Of a stretch of DNA of 64,000 nucleotides, positions 8,303 to 17,849 are shown in pieces; positions within the stretch are counted from its first letter, which is position 1; every line of letters begins with the position of its first letter. This DNA comes from Stutzerimonas decontaminans (lineage in GTDB: Bacteria > Pseudomonadota > Gammaproteobacteria > Pseudomonadales > Pseudomonadaceae), in assembly GCF_000661915.1 (NCBI RefSeq), contig NZ_CP007509.1, forward strand, positions 1,550,001 to 1,614,000, read 5' to 3'. Position numbers and translations under genes: made by a program. The notes beneath the pieces are model-generated. The model made no database searches. It saw only the letters and a list, made by a program, of their open reading frames with translations, and had not been told where the DNA came from.

Positions 8303-10874
8303 ACAGCAGGATGCAATGAACGGCGTTGCCGATGGCTATTGCGATGGCCTGGCGCTGAATGACGCCGAGGAGCCGGCCAGATACCGGCAGGTGGCGGAGC
8401 AGGGTGGCCTGCTCGCGCTGCATGACCAGTTGTCTGGCGAGACCGCCGCGCAGCGCAGCGTGTCGCGCCGTCTGCTGGATTCGGTGGTGGCCCGACTGCG
8501 CCTGGGTTGGGGCGATCTGTTCGACCGCGCTGGGGTGATCGCCGAGGATCACCAGGGGCGCGCCTATGTGCAGTCGACTCCGCCGATCGTGCGCACGCGC
8601 ATGGTGCCGGAGCCCTGGCACACCAATATCCTGCGCCGCGGCTGGCGACGGATGCTGGGTCGCACGCCCCCGCGGCGGCACTTCGAGCCCAGCCCGCAGC
8701 CGCTCGATGAGGCACGCTGGCGTCGGGTCGCGGCCCTGCGCCGTGCGGCCCTGCTGTTGCTGATGCTCGGGCAGACGGCATTCGCCACCTGGCAGATGAA
8801 GGCGGTGCTGCCGTATCAGGGCTGGTTTCTGGTGGACATGCAGGAAGTCTTCGTCCAGCCGCTGTCCGAGTCGGCCCGGCAGATCCTTCCCTATGTAGTG
8901 CAGACGAGCATCCTGCTGCTCTTCGCATTGCTGTTCTGCTGGGTCTCGGTGGGTTTCTGGACCGCGCTGATGGGCTTCTTCCAGCTGCTGCGCGGCAAGG
9001 ACCGCTACAGCATCTCGGCCAGCAGTCCGGGCAACGAACCGATCCCCGCCGAGGCGCGTACGGCGCTGGTGATGCCAATCGCCAACGAGGACGTGCCGCG
9101 GGTGTTCGCCGGCCTGCGCGCGACTTACGAGTCGCTCAAGGCGACCGGTGACCTCGAGCACTTCGACATCTTCGTGCTCAGCGACAGTAACGACCCGGAT
9201 ACCTGCGTTGCCGAGCAGAAGGCCTGGGTCGAGCTGTGCCGCGCGGTGGATGGCTTCGGCCATATCTTCTACCGGCGCCGGCGGCGGCGGGTGAAGCGCA
9301 AGAGCGGCAACATCGATGATTTCTGCCGCCGCTGGGGCAGCAGCTACCGCTACATGGTGGTGCTGGATGCCGACAGCGTGATGAGCGGCGAATGCCTGAC
9401 CAGCCTGGTCCGACTGATGGAGGCCAACCCCAATGCCGGCATCATCCAGACCGCGCCCAAGGCCTCGGGCATGGATACGCTCTATGCGCGGTTGCAGCAG
9501 TTCGCCACGCGTGTCTACGGCCCGCTGTTCACTGCCGGGCTCAACTTCTGGCAGCTCGGCGAATCGCATTACTGGGGTCACAACGCGATCATTCGCGTTA
9601 AGCCGTTCATCGAGCACTGCGCATTGGCGCCGTTGCCCGGCACCGGTTCGTTCGCCGGGGCGATCCTCTCCCACGACTTCGTCGAAGCGGCGCTGATGCG
9701 CCGTGCCGGCTGGGGCGTGTGGATCGCCTATGACCTGCCGGGCAGTTACGAGGAGCTGCCGCCCAACCTGCTCGACGAGCTCAAACGCGATCGTCGCTGG
9801 TGCCACGGCAACCTGATGAACTTCCGCCTGTTCATGGTGCGCGGTGTGCACACGGTGCATCGCCTGGTGTTCCTCACCGGGGTGATGTCCTACCTGTCGG
9901 CGCCGCTGTGGTTCCTCTTCCTGCTGCTGTCCACCGGCCTGCTGGCGATTCATACGCTGATGGAGCCGGAGTACTTCCTGCAGCCCAACCAGCTCTACCC
10001 GTTGTGGCCGCGCTGGCATCCGCAAGAGGCCATCGCGCTGTTCTCGGCGACCATGACGCTGCTGTTCCTGCCCAAGCTGCTCAGTGTGCTGCTGGTCTGC
10101 ATCCAGGGCGCCCAGGCCTATGGCGGGCGGCTGCGGTTGGTGCTGTCGATGCTGATCGAAACGCTGTTCTCGGTGCTGCTGGCGCCGGTGCGCATGCTCT
10201 TCCATAGCGTGTTCGTCACTGCGGCCTTCCTCGGCTGGTCGGTGCAGTGGAACTCGCCGCAGCGCGGCGATAACGCAACCCCTTGGGGGGAAGCCCTGCG
10301 CCGGCATGGCTCGCAGATCGTCATCGGTGTGCTGTGGACGGCCCTGGTCGCCTGGCTGGATGCGGCCTTTCTCTGGTGGCTGGCGCCGATCGTGGTGTCG
10401 CTGATCCTGTCAGCGCCGGTGTCGGTGATCACCAGCCGTACCGGCCTCGGTCTGGCCGCACGGCGCAGCAAGCTGTTCCTGATCCCTGAGGAATACGCAC
10501 CGCCCACCGAGCTGGCCAATACCGATCTGTACCAGCAGCAGAACCAGGCGGTTGCCTTGCGCCAAGGCTTTCTCGTAGCGGTGGTCGATCCGCTGTACAA
10601 CGCGTTGGTCTGTGCCATGGCGCGTGCGCGGCATGCCAAGGTGGTCAGCGGCGCCGAACACTTGCGCGAGCAGCGTCTCGGTCAGGTGTTGGCAGCCGGC
10701 CCGGACGGCGCGGATGCCGAGGCGGCGCGCTGGCGGCTGCTGAACGATCCGGATGGCATGGCGCTGTTGCATCGTCATGCCTGGGAAGATCCAGCCGGTG
10801 CCGACTGGCTGGCTCGCTATCGGGAACAGTATCCCCACGGTGTGGCCCGCCCGAACCTCGCCGGCGAGGCCTGA
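8295..10874 (+). CDS. opgH: Glucans biosynthesis glucosyltransferase OpgH (MdoH)
   Basis: An 859-residue inner-membrane family 2 glycosyltransferase that polymerises the beta-1,2-glucan backbone of osmoregulated periplasmic glucans from UDP-glucose. Visible features are an N-terminal cytoplasmic region, two membrane segments (about residues 155-175 and 200-230), and the GT2 core with [16 protein letters not shown] and [11 protein letters not shown]. The acceptor-site RDRRWCHGN motif (a QxxRW variant) follows, then several C-terminal membrane segments from about residue 530. I use the ATG at 8295, which overlaps the opgG stop (ATGAATGA). Length matches Pseudomonas OpgH. Confidence 0.95.
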   Translation: MNEQQDAMNGVADGYCDGLALNDAEEPARYRQVAEQGGLLALHDQLSGETAAQRSVSRRLLDSVVARLRLGWGDLFDRAGVIAEDHQGRAYVQSTPPIVRTRMVPEPWHTNILRRGWRRMLGRTPPRRHFEPSPQPLDEARWRRVAALRRAALLLLMLGQTAFATWQMKAVLPYQGWFLVDMQEVFVQPLSESARQILPYVVQTSILLLFALLFCWVSVGFWTALMGFFQLLRGKDRYSISASSPGNEPIPAEARTALVMPIANEDVPRVFAGLRATYESLKATGDLEHFDIFVLSDSNDPDTCVAEQKAWVELCRAVDGFGHIFYRRRRRRVKRKSGNIDDFCRRWGSSYRYMVVLDADSVMSGECLTSLVRLMEANPNAGIIQTAPKASGMDTLYARLQQFATRVYGPLFTAGLNFWQLGESHYWGHNAIIRVKPFIEHCALAPLPGTGSFAGAILSHDFVEAALMRRAGWGVWIAYDLPGSYEELPPNLLDELKRDRRWCHGNLMNFRLFMVRGVHTVHRLVFLTGVMSYLSAPLWFLFLLLSTGLLAIHTLMEPEYFLQPNQLYPLWPRWHPQEAIALFSATMTLLFLPKLLSVLLVCIQGAQAYGGRLRLVLSMLIETLFSVLLAPVRMLFHSVFVTAAFLGWSVQWNSPQRGDNATPWGEALRRHGSQIVIGVLWTALVAWLDAAFLWWLAPIVVSLILSAPVSVITSRTGLGLAARRSKLFLIPEEYAPPTELANTDLYQQQNQAVALRQGFLVAVVDPLYNALVCAMARARHAKVVSGAEHLREQRLGQVLAAGPDGADAEAARWRLLNDPDGMALLHRHAWEDPAGADWLARYREQYPHGVARPNLAGEA

Positions 10875-10883
10875 TACGCGCGA

Positions 10884-10915
10884 CTTTCTGGCGGCCCGCA
10901 GGGGTCGCCAGAAAG
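10884..10915. terminator. Stem-loop between opgH and the FKBP gene
   Basis: A perfect 10-bp stem (CTTTCTGGCG, 10884-10893, with CGCCAGAAAG, 10906-10915) and a 12-base loop lie between two convergent genes. There is no good T tract on either side, so a role as a bidirectional terminator is likely but not certain. Confidence 0.5.
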
Positions 10916-10920
10916 GCTGA

Positions 10921-11262
10921 TCAGTCGTCTCGCGTTAGCACTTCCAGCAGCTCGATCTCGAAGTGCAGATCCGAATTGGGTGGGATATGCGCGCCAACCT
11001 GGCGCTCGCCGTAGCCCAAATGAGCCGGGACGAAAAGCTTGCGCTTGCCGCCGACCTTCATTCCCATCAATCCGATGTCCCAGCCCTTGATAACTCGGCC
11101 GGTGCCGATCACGCACTGGAATGGCTTGCCGCGCTCATAGGAACTGTCGAACAGCGTGCCATCGCTCAGCGTGCCGCGGTACTGGGTGGTGATCAGCGCG
11201 CCCTTGACCACCGCTTTGCCGTCGCCGGGCTGGATGTCTTCGACCAGCAATTCATCGTTCAT
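10921..11262 (-). CDS. FKBP-type peptidyl-prolyl cis-trans isomerase
   Basis: A 113-residue single-domain FKBP without a signal peptide, hence cytoplasmic. It contains the family hallmarks: YRGTLSDGTLFDSSYERGKP, VIGTGRVIKGWDIGLMGMKVGG, KRKLFVPAHLGYGER and the final PPNSDLHFEIELLEV. Nearly all residues that line the rapamycin/FK506 pocket (Tyr, Phe, Asp, Val-Ile, Trp) are present. It is transcribed toward opgH and away from the pirin gene. Isomerase activity is well supported; the client protein is unknown. Confidence 0.92.
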   Translation of the reverse strand: MNDELLVEDIQPGDGKAVVKGALITTQYRGTLSDGTLFDSSYERGKPFQCVIGTGRVIKGWDIGLMGMKVGGKRKLFVPAHLGYGERQVGAHIPPNSDLHFEIELLEVLTRDD

Positions 11263-11374
11263 TCATGCGCTTCCTGAAAGCTGAGAGAGGGGAGCGTTTT
11301 GTGGCAGGTAAAAGCGCTACGGGCAAGAGATTAGCCGTAACGTCACTTCGCTGAAGCCAGTTCATTTATGTAGA

Positions 11375-11391
11375 TATCGATCTAATCGATA
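11375..11391. promoter_or_regulatory. Perfect palindrome in the pirin promoter region
   Basis: TATCGAT-CTA-ATCGATA is a perfect 7-bp inverted repeat with a three-base centre. It contains the T-N11-A pattern of LysR-type operators and lies in an AT-rich patch about 100 bases before the pirin start. The upstream FKBP gene diverges from here, so either gene could be controlled. Confidence 0.5.
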
Positions 11392-11489
11392 GTTATTGGC
11401 TGAAAATTGCAAACATTCTAGATCTGATTGAATGGATCATTTCGCTCGTTGACCGGGAGCGCCCCGGTGACCCGAATGCGGAGAGCGAG

Positions 11490-12188
11490 ATGATCGAACT
11501 ACGACCCTACGCCCAGCTTGGCCATGCGCAGCACGGCTGGCTGAACGCGCGCCACCACTTTTCCTTCGCCGAATATCACGACGTAGAGCGCATGCGCTGG
11601 GGTCGTCTGCGCGTATGGAACGATGACAGCATCGCGCCGCAGTCGGGCTTCGAGCCGCACTCGCACCGGGACATGGAAATCATCACCTATGTCCGCCAAG
11701 GCGCCATCACCCACGAAGACAGCCTCGGCAACCGCGGCCGTACCGTCGCCGGCGATGTGCAGGTAATGAGCGCCGGCACCGGCATCGTGCACAGCGAGTA
11801 CAACTTGGAGGATGTGGAAACGCGCATTTTCCAGATATGGATTCACCCGCAGCAGACCGGCCTGCCGCCGGCCTGGGGTACTCGCCAGTTCCCCACTGGC
11901 GAGCGCGCCGGTGCCTTCGTCACGCTCGCCAGTGGCATGCCTGGCGATGACGAAGCGCTGCCGATTCGTGCTGAAGCCAGGCTGGCGGCGGCTACGCTTG
12001 CAGCAGGGCAGAGCGCCGATTACGAAATTGCCGCGGGGCACCGGGTGTACCTGGTGCCGGCCAGCGGCCAGATCGAGGTTAACGGACTCGCGGTCGCTGC
12101 CGGCGATGGCGTGGCCGTGCGTGATGAGACACGGCTGAGCATCAGGGCCGTGGCAGACAGCGAAGTTGTCCTGGTCGAGTCGCTCTGA
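11490..12188 (+). CDS. Pirin family protein (bicupin)
   Basis: A 232-residue protein of the pirin/YhaK family with two cupin domains. Metal-binding histidines can be seen in [19 protein letters not shown] and in the [12 protein letters not shown] segment, matching the His-His-His-Glu site of the N-terminal cupin. Some pirins are quercetin dioxygenases and others are redox-sensing accessory proteins; this one cannot be assigned further. A GGAGAGCGAG sequence precedes the ATG. The next gene, wrbA, is in the same direction 83 bases downstream. The pair pirin plus quinone reductase is a frequent electrophile or redox-stress combination. Confidence 0.9.
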   Translation: MIELRPYAQLGHAQHGWLNARHHFSFAEYHDVERMRWGRLRVWNDDSIAPQSGFEPHSHRDMEIITYVRQGAITHEDSLGNRGRTVAGDVQVMSAGTGIVHSEYNLEDVETRIFQIWIHPQQTGLPPAWGTRQFPTGERAGAFVTLASGMPGDDEALPIRAEARLAAATLAAGQSADYEIAAGHRVYLVPASGQIEVNGLAVAAGDGVAVRDETRLSIRAVADSEVVLVESL

Positions 12189-12271
12189 CGCCTGCTGTCG
12201 GAACGACCCGTCTGGCGCGTTATCCCATCCAAAACTTTATTCAAACTCACCCACCGAAAGAGGAAAGCAAG

Positions 12272-12871
12272 ATGGCGAAGATTCTCGTGCTCTATCACTC
12301 CATGTACGGCCACATCGAAACGATGGCCAATGCCGTGGCTGAAGGTGTGCGTCGCGTGCCAGGCGTCGAGGTGACCATCAAGCGTGTGCCGGAAACAATG
12401 CCCGAAGACGCCTTCCGCAATGCCGGCGGCAAGGTCGATCAGCCGGCCGACATCGCTGATCCGAACGAGCTGCCGGACTACGACGGAATCATCTTTGGCA
12501 CGCCCACCCGCTTCGGCAACATGTCCGGGCAGATGCGCAATTTTCTCGACCGCACCGGCGGCCTGTGGGCCAAGGGCGCGCTGCATGGCAAGGTCGCCAG
12601 CGTGTTCGCCTCGACAGGCACCGGCGGCGGCCAGGAGATGACCATCACCTCGACCTGGACCACCCTGGCACACCACGGCATGGTTATCGTGCCGACCGGT
12701 TATGGCATCAGCGAGTTCTTCGACATTTCCGAAACCAACGGCGGCACGCCCTACGGCGCCACGACCATCGCCGGCGGCGACGGCTCGCGTCAGCCTTCGG
12801 AAAAGGAACTGGCCATCGCGCGCTACCAGGGCGAGCACGTGGCGAAGATCACCAGCAAGCTCAAGGGCTGA
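12272..12871 (+). CDS. wrbA: NAD(P)H:quinone oxidoreductase WrbA
   Basis: A 199-residue flavodoxin-fold FMN protein. The phosphate-binding loop is at the N-terminus ([16 protein letters not shown]), and the [20 protein letters not shown] and [16 protein letters not shown] blocks are signatures of WrbA. It reduces quinones by two electrons and so avoids semiquinone radicals. Length and sequence match the family over its full extent. A GAGGAAAGCAAG ribosome binding region precedes the ATG. Its placement after pirin suggests shared regulation by electrophiles or oxidants. Confidence 0.94.
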   Translation: MAKILVLYHSMYGHIETMANAVAEGVRRVPGVEVTIKRVPETMPEDAFRNAGGKVDQPADIADPNELPDYDGIIFGTPTRFGNMSGQMRNFLDRTGGLWAKGALHGKVASVFASTGTGGGQEMTITSTWTTLAHHGMVIVPTGYGISEFFDISETNGGTPYGATTIAGGDGSRQPSEKELAIARYQGEHVAKITSKLKG

Positions 12872-12886
12872 CGAACGACGCAATAC

Positions 12887-13387
12887 CTACGCTGGGGCCC
12901 GCTCGGGTCCCAGCAGCAGGGCATACATCAGTTCGTCGACGAAGCCTTCGTCACTGCTGCGCTTGTAGGCGGCGCGCTGCGTGCCTTCGTAGACGAAACC
13001 GAAGCACTCGTAAAAGGCGATTGCCCGCGGGTTGTCCGCTTCCACAGTCAACTCCACACGCCGAATGCCGCTGGCCGCCAGCTTGTCGATGGCTTCCTGC
13101 ATCATCCGCCGTGCCAGGCCGCTGCCCTTGACCTCGGGCGCGACGGCAAGGGTGCCGAGGTAGGCCACATGGGCAGCGCGGCCCAGATGGCGCTGCACCT
13201 TGTAGAAGCCCTGGACCACGCCGTGCTCTTCAAAGACATAGAAGCTGGCGCTTTCGAACAGCGGCTCGAATACCTTGCCGAAAGCCTCGCGCGGCATGGG
13301 GTCGAAGCCCAGATAGGGCACCACGTCCGGGTGCATGTAGATGTCGTAGACCCGCTGCTGATCGGCGGGCCTGGCTAGGCGGCGCAT
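12887..13387 (-). CDS. GNAT family N-acetyltransferase
   Basis: A 166-residue single-domain acetyltransferase. The acetyl-CoA binding motif A is visible in LGTLAVAPEVKGSGLARRMM (about residues 77-96, Q/RxxGxG/A type), followed by VELTVEADNPRAIAFYECFGF, the typical motif B. The substrate is unknown. It converges on wrbA with only 15 bases between the stops. Confidence 0.88.
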   Translation of the reverse strand: MRRLARPADQQRVYDIYMHPDVVPYLGFDPMPREAFGKVFEPLFESASFYVFEEHGVVQGFYKVQRHLGRAAHVAYLGTLAVAPEVKGSGLARRMMQEAIDKLAASGIRRVELTVEADNPRAIAFYECFGFVYEGTQRAAYKRSSDEGFVDELMYALLLGPERAPA

Positions 13388-13519
13388 GGGATTCTCCGGT
13401 TTGGGGCGGGCCCAGCATAGCCGGGTTGCGGAAGAAACTGCCCTGCATCAGTCACCGCGCGGCGATTGAGGTGATAATGGCCGCCGCTCATCTTTTGCCT
13501 CAGCCAAGGACATCGCCCC

Positions 13520-14059
13520 GTGGTGCTATTCGAGATCGTTCCGCTCAGCCCCGAAACCTATCGCCAGCAGACCCGGCGCAGCACGCTGATCGTCGCCGTG
13601 ACCTTCGCCGCTCTTGCCATGGGCCTGGCTACCCTGGCCGTGGCGCTGTTCGGTGAGCCCGGTGGCGACAACCTGCGGCTGAACATCATTGGCGTCGTGG
13701 CCGGACTGGTGCTGACGATCGGAGTCGTCCGGTGGCTGTACTGGCAGCAGCCGTGGATGGCGGCGGCGGTGTACGGCTGGCAGCTCAAGCGCAGCCTGAT
13801 GCGTGTGACCAACATGATGCACCAGGTCAAGGCAGGCGTAAGTGCGGGCGATCCAGAGGCGATGAAGCTGCTGCGCTTCTACCACGTGGGGCTGACGCAG
13901 ATGCATCGGCTCGACGGTAATTCCAGCGGCCTCAGCGATTCGGTTGCCGAAATTGATCGTCACCGCGAGGCGATGGAGGCGCGGAACATGGATACCGACC
14001 AGCCCCGCCTGGAATCTGACTGGCTAGAGCGGGTCGCTCGTATCGAGGCGAAGCGCTGA
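13520..14059 (+). CDS. DUF3087 family membrane protein
   Basis: A 179-residue protein starting with GTG about nine bases after an AAGGA. Two hydrophobic segments (about residues 23-44 and 54-70) form a membrane hairpin near the N-terminus, followed by a cytoplasmic helical part with LLRFYHVGLTQMHRLDGNSS. I recognise it as the conserved Pseudomonas DUF3087 type from memory of the family pattern; no function is known. It is divergent from the acetyltransferase upstream and converges on copB. Confidence 0.75.
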   Translation: MVLFEIVPLSPETYRQQTRRSTLIVAVTFAALAMGLATLAVALFGEPGGDNLRLNIIGVVAGLVLTIGVVRWLYWQQPWMAAAVYGWQLKRSLMRVTNMMHQVKAGVSAGDPEAMKLLRFYHVGLTQMHRLDGNSSGLSDSVAEIDRHREAMEARNMDTDQPRLESDWLERVARIEAKR

Positions 14060-14077
14060 CGTGTCTGGAGTGGCCGC

Positions 14078-15052
14078 TCAGAACCAGAATCGAATACCGG
14101 CCACCAACTTCGCCTCGCTGACGTCTTCGCCATCGGCACGCAGCAGGTCAGCGGTATTGCCGTAGGCACGGCCCCAGCTGACGCCGACATAAGGCGCGAA
14201 CTGACGACTTATCTCGTAACGCAGGCGCAGACCGACACTGGCGTCGCTGAGGCCGGAACCGACGCCGCGCGCTTCGTCGTTGCGCCCGTGCAGGTTCAGC
14301 TCCGCGGTCGGCTGCAGTACCCAGCGCTGGGTCAGCAGGATGTCGTATTCAGCCTCCAGGCGCAGCGCCGTCTGGCCGCCCTCGCCAAGGAAAGCTGTGG
14401 CTTCGGTTTCCAGACCGAACAGCGGCATGCCCTGCACGCCGAAGGCGGCCCATGTCTGTGGCGAACTAGGCTTGAAGTCCTGGCGAACGCCGGCGACGGT
14501 TTCCCACCAGGGGCCGATGGCGTGGCTCCAGAGCAGCTGCAGTTCGGCCTCCTCGGTGTGGCCTTTGGTGCGCTCACCCTCGGAGCGGAAGACGAGGCGG
14601 TCGATATCGCCGCCATACCAGCCGGAAATGTCCCAGGCCAGCGTGCTGCCTTCATCGGCGTCCTGCCATTCCAGCTGGTTGGCGAGGAACAGAAAATTGC
14701 TGCCGCCCTGGTGCATAGAATGAGGCGGCAGGTCGGGAAATGCCGCGGCGCGGTCAGCATCGCTGATCGTAGGGATTGGCGTGCGCGGCTCCTGTCCGGT
14801 CCCAACGCCGGTGACCGGTGGGTGAGCCATTGAACTGTGATCCATGCTGCTGTGATCGCGATGATCCATGCCGCCTTGGTTCACGGGCTCATGGTTCATC
14901 TGGCTGTGATCCATCTGCCCATGATCCATCTGGCTGTGGTCCGCTGGCGCTGCGTGCCCGGCGTGCCCGGAATGATCCATGGCCTGCTGCGCCTGGCTCG
15001 CCGTCGCAGCCAGGGCGAGGGCGATGGCGACGGGCAGTGTCTTATTGATCAT
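14078..15052 (-). CDS. copB: Copper resistance outer membrane protein CopB
   Basis: A 324-residue protein with a signal peptide (ending near SQAQQ), a Met/His-rich copper-binding segment (residues 25-76, built on MDHSQM-like units) and a C-terminal outer-membrane beta-barrel domain of about 210 residues ending in aromatic FWF. The barrel domain shows [21 protein letters not shown] and DRLVF, typical for CopB/PcoB. It stores or exports copper at the outer membrane. The start overlaps the end of the small Met/His-rich gene by 11 bases, so copA, the small gene and copB form one operon on the minus strand. Confidence 0.93.
   Translation of the reverse strand: MINKTLPVAIALALAATASQAQQAMDHSGHAGHAAPADHSQMDHGQMDHSQMNHEPVNQGGMDHRDHSSMDHSSMAHPPVTGVGTGQEPRTPIPTISDADRAAAFPDLPPHSMHQGGSNFLFLANQLEWQDADEGSTLAWDISGWYGGDIDRLVFRSEGERTKGHTEEAELQLLWSHAIGPWWETVAGVRQDFKPSSPQTWAAFGVQGMPLFGLETEATAFLGEGGQTALRLEAEYDILLTQRWVLQPTAELNLHGRNDEARGVGSGLSDASVGLRLRYEISRQFAPYVGVSWGRAYGNTADLLRADGEDVSEAKLVAGIRFWF
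14825..14980 (-). repeat. Met/His-rich coding repeats in copB
   Basis: Degenerate 15-18 base repeats encode MDH(S/G)QM-like units. They cover the copper-binding segment of CopB, residues 25-76. Similar units recur in the two upstream genes of the operon. Confidence 0.75.
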
Positions 15053-15362
15053 TCGGCTTGCCCTGTTCGGGACCTTTTGGCATGTCCTTTTGCATCTTTC
15101 CGTTGCCCATGCTGCCGTGATCCATATGGCCGGAACCCATGTGCTGGTCGTGCATGTCCTGCATCTTGTCGTGGTCCATGCCCTGCATCATGTCGCCCTG
15201 CTTTTGCCCGGGCTTGGGCTGGTTGGCCTGCGGCGCGGCCTGTTCGGCTGGCGCGTTGGCGGGATGATGACCATCGTGCTCACTCTGCGCGTAGGCAGTG
15301 TTGAGGCCGAACGTTGCGGCCAGGCAGAAGGCGAGCAGGGCGGTGCGCTTGATTGTTTTCAT
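15042..15362 (-). CDS. Small Met/His-rich periplasmic copper-binding protein
   Basis: A 106-residue protein with a clean signal peptide ([20 protein letters not shown] ... AYA) and a low-complexity mature part made of [23 protein letters not shown] units, plus a Pro/Gln/Ala-rich linker. Such Met-x-His clusters bind Cu(I) and Cu(II). A GGAG lies seven bases before the ATG, and the ATG is 12 bases beyond the copA stop. It is not CopC: there is no beta-sandwich domain. It is probably a periplasmic copper sponge or chaperone between CopA and CopB. I know no established name for it. Confidence 0.8.
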   Translation of the reverse strand: MKTIKRTALLAFCLAATFGLNTAYAQSEHDGHHPANAPAEQAAPQANQPKPGQKQGDMMQGMDHDKMQDMHDQHMGSGHMDHGSMGNGKMQKDMPKGPEQGKPNDQ

Positions 15363-15373
15363 GGTTTTCTCCG

Positions 15374-17173
15374 TCATTCCTCTACGCGGACTTCGCGGAA
15401 CATCCCGAGGTCCATGTGCATCAGCATGTGGCAGTGATAGGCCCAGCGCCCGAGGGCGTCGGCGGTGACGCGATAGCTGCGTTTCGAGCCCGGAGGCATG
15501 TCGATGGTGTGCTTGCGCACCTGGAAATTGCCGTGTTCGTCTTCCAGGTCGCTCCACAGCCCGTGCAGGTGGATGGGGTGGTGCATCATGGTGTCGTTGA
15601 CCAGGACGAAGCGCACCCGCTCGCCATATTTCAGGCGGATTGGCTCGGCGTCGGCGAAGGGGATGCCGTCGAACGACCAGGCGAAACGCTCCATATGGCC
15701 GGTCAGGTGCAGTTCGATGGTGCGCGAAGGTTCGCGGCCGTCCGGATCGGTGAAGGTGCTGTGCAGGTCGGCATAGGTCAGCACGCGCCGGCCGTTGTCG
15801 CGCAGGCCGATGCCGGGGTCGCCCAGCTTGGGCACCGGCATCATGGTCTGCATGTCCACCAGCGGATTGTCGGTTTCGCTGGCCGGATGCGCCTGCATGC
15901 CGCCGCCGGACGAGCCGTGGCCCATGGTGGCGTGGTCCATCTGGCCATTCATCTCATTCTGATTCATCGCGCCGTGATTCATGTCGCCATGCCCGGCTTG
16001 AGGATCGTCGCTCGGCGCGGGCGCAGCAGCCTGGCCGTGGGCGGCATGATCACCGTGGCCCATGTCCTCCATGCTCAGTTCTGGGCGCGGGTCCGGCTTG
16101 GGCACCGGCGCCTGCAGGCCATCGCGCACGGCCAGGGTGCCGCGTGCGTAGCCGCTGCGGTCCATGGCTTGGGCGAACAGGGTGTAGGCATCCTGGCTGC
16201 CGTCCGGCTCGACGATCACATCGAGGGTTTCCGCCACGGCCAGGCGCACTTCGTCCACCTGCACCGGTTCGACGTTCTGCCCATCTGCGGCGACCACGGT
16301 GAGCTTGAGACCAGGGATGCGGAAGTCGAAGTAGCTCATCGCCGAGCCGTTGATCAGGCGCAGGCGGATACGCTCGCCTGGCTGGAACAGCCCGGTCCAG
16401 TTGCCGTCTGGTGCCTGACCGTTGAGCAGAAAGGTGTAGGTGGCGCCGCTGATGTCGGCCAGATCGGTCGGAGACATATTCATCTTCGCCCAGGCCCAGC
16501 GCTCGCTGACGGTGTCACGCCAGCCGTTGTCGGCGACATCATTGATGAAATCGCCAAGCGTGCGCCGGCCCTGGTTGTAGTAGTCCGAGCGCTTCTTCAG
16601 CTTGGCCAGCACCCGTGCCGGGCTTTCGTCGGTCCAGTCGGAGAGGAACACGACGTAGTCGCGCTCGTAGCTGAAAGGCTCCGGCTCCCGGGGATCGATG
16701 ATCAGCGGGCCATAGACGCCCAGCTGTTCCTGGAAACCGGAATGGCTGTGATACCAGTAGGTGCCGCTCTGTTTGACCTTGAAGCGGTACTGGTACATGC
16801 CGTCCGGGGCGATGCCGGCGAAGCTGAAGCCGGGCACGCCGTCCATGTTGGCCGGCAGCAGGATGCCGTGCCAGTGGATCGAGGTGTCCTGCGGCAGCCG
16901 GTTGCGCACGCGCAGGGTCACGGTGTCGCCCTCGCGCCAGCGCAGCAGCGGGCCGGGGATGCTGCCGTTGATGGCCATGGCGGTGCGGCGCTTGCCGGTG
17001 AAGTCCACGCTCATGGAATCAATGGTGAGGTCGAACTCGCTGCCGCTGAGCACCGTCGGCTGACCTGGGCTGGTCAGCGCCCAGACGGGCTCGCGCCACA
17101 GCCCGAGGCCAGCGAAGGCGCCGCCGGCAGCCAGGCTTTTGACGAAGGTGCGCCGAGAACTGGTCAATTGCAT
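15374..17173 (-). CDS. copA: Multicopper oxidase CopA, copper resistance
   Basis: A 599-residue periplasmic multicopper oxidase that oxidises Cu(I). The N-terminus carries a twin-arginine signal (TSSRRTFVKSLAAGG). Copper ligands are visible in all four expected blocks: HWHG (100-103), HSHSG (142-146), HPIHLHG (532-538) and YHCHMLMHMDLG (579-590). Residues 368-445 form a Met/His-rich loop with MGHGDHAAHG, GDMNHGAMNQNEMNGQMDH and similar units, as in plasmid CopA/PcoA. The start chosen has AGGA eight bases upstream; the frame extends 20 codons further without support. A CopR box lies 114-129 bases before the start. Confidence 0.95.
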   Translation of the reverse strand: MQLTSSRRTFVKSLAAGGAFAGLGLWREPVWALTSPGQPTVLSGSEFDLTIDSMSVDFTGKRRTAMAINGSIPGPLLRWREGDTVTLRVRNRLPQDTSIHWHGILLPANMDGVPGFSFAGIAPDGMYQYRFKVKQSGTYWYHSHSGFQEQLGVYGPLIIDPREPEPFSYERDYVVFLSDWTDESPARVLAKLKKRSDYYNQGRRTLGDFINDVADNGWRDTVSERWAWAKMNMSPTDLADISGATYTFLLNGQAPDGNWTGLFQPGERIRLRLINGSAMSYFDFRIPGLKLTVVAADGQNVEPVQVDEVRLAVAETLDVIVEPDGSQDAYTLFAQAMDRSGYARGTLAVRDGLQAPVPKPDPRPELSMEDMGHGDHAAHGQAAAPAPSDDPQAGHGDMNHGAMNQNEMNGQMDHATMGHGSSGGGMQAHPASETDNPLVDMQTMMPVPKLGDPGIGLRDNGRRVLTYADLHSTFTDPDGREPSRTIELHLTGHMERFAWSFDGIPFADAEPIRLKYGERVRFVLVNDTMMHHPIHLHGLWSDLEDEHGNFQVRKHTIDMPPGSKRSYRVTADALGRWAYHCHMLMHMDLGMFREVRVEE

Positions 17174-17286
17174 GCGGGTCCTGTTCGGTCGATCGAATTG
17201 TTGGTTTGCCGCCGCGCAGGCGCGACGTTGCAACGCTTATGACAAGCACCATAGCGCGGTGCATCTGTCAGCGACCTGAAGCGAAA

Positions 17287-17302
17287 ATTACGATTTTGTC
17301 AG
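17287..17302 (-). promoter_or_regulatory. CopR box upstream of copA
   Basis: On the minus strand the sequence reads CTGACA-AAATC-GTAAT, an exact match to the CTGACA-N5-GTAAT motif reported for Pseudomonas CopR. It is oriented toward copA, which starts 114 bases downstream. Confidence 0.75.
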
Positions 17303-17382
17303 CTGGCAGCGTGGCCAGCCCCAATCGGGCTGGCCCTGCCGGAGATGCCGAACGGCATCGTGTTTTCTGATGGCAGCGCGGC

Positions 17383-17829
17383 TTAGCGCACCGGCTGCGC
17401 GCCGAGGTAGTCGCCCAGCACCAGATCGCGGCCCCTGGTGGTCAGGCCGATCACCTGGTACTGCTGGTGCGGCTGGCCGTAATCCATGCCTGGGGAGCCC
17501 GCAGGCATACCCGGTACGGCAACACCGGCCAGATCGTCGCGCTTCTGCAGTTCATGAATTGCCGCAACCGGCACGTGGCCTTCGACGAACTTGCCGTCGA
17601 TCACACCGGTGTGGCACGAGCCCAGGCGCGGCGCGACCCCCAGCTTCTGCTTGACCGCCGACATGTTGCTCTCAACGTGATCACGTACTTCGAAACCATT
17701 GGCCTCCAGGTACTTGATCCAGTCCTTGCAGCAGCCGCAGTTGGCATCGCGGTGCACATCGATGACATCCGCGGCGTGGGCCATGCTGGACATCAGCAGA
17801 GCGGCGAGGGCGGTGAGGTAGAGTTTCAT
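17383..17829 (-). CDS. DUF411 metal-binding periplasmic protein
   Basis: A 148-residue protein with a signal peptide (MKLYLTALAALLMSSMAHA) and a DUF411 domain. The key motif is DANCGCCKDWIKYLEANGF (about residues 25-43), in which the CGCC cysteines are the likely metal or thiol site, and a later SCHTG cysteine-histidine pair adds another ligand. DUF411 proteins cluster with copper and silver resistance genes. The gene follows the CopZ-like gene by 20 bases on the same strand, so both are probably read from the CueR-type promoter at 18149-18179. Function is inferred as periplasmic copper binding. Confidence 0.85.
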   Translation of the reverse strand: MKLYLTALAALLMSSMAHAADVIDVHRDANCGCCKDWIKYLEANGFEVRDHVESNMSAVKQKLGVAPRLGSCHTGVIDGKFVEGHVPVAAIHELQKRDDLAGVAVPGMPAGSPGMDYGQPHQQYQVIGLTTRGRDLVLGDYLGAQPVR

Positions 17830-17849
17830 GGGCTTCTCCAGAGCGATGT

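Noticed and set aside
8166..10307. Open frame of 713 codons on the minus strand opposite opgG/opgH
   Set aside because: Rich in Gln, Arg and His with no domain pattern; opgH on the plus strand is unmistakable.
15353..17242. Open frame of 629 codons on the plus strand opposite copA
   Set aside because: It is antisense to a clear multicopper oxidase, has no family motifs, no ribosome binding site, and its His/Val-rich composition is a by-product of high-GC codon usage on the other strand.
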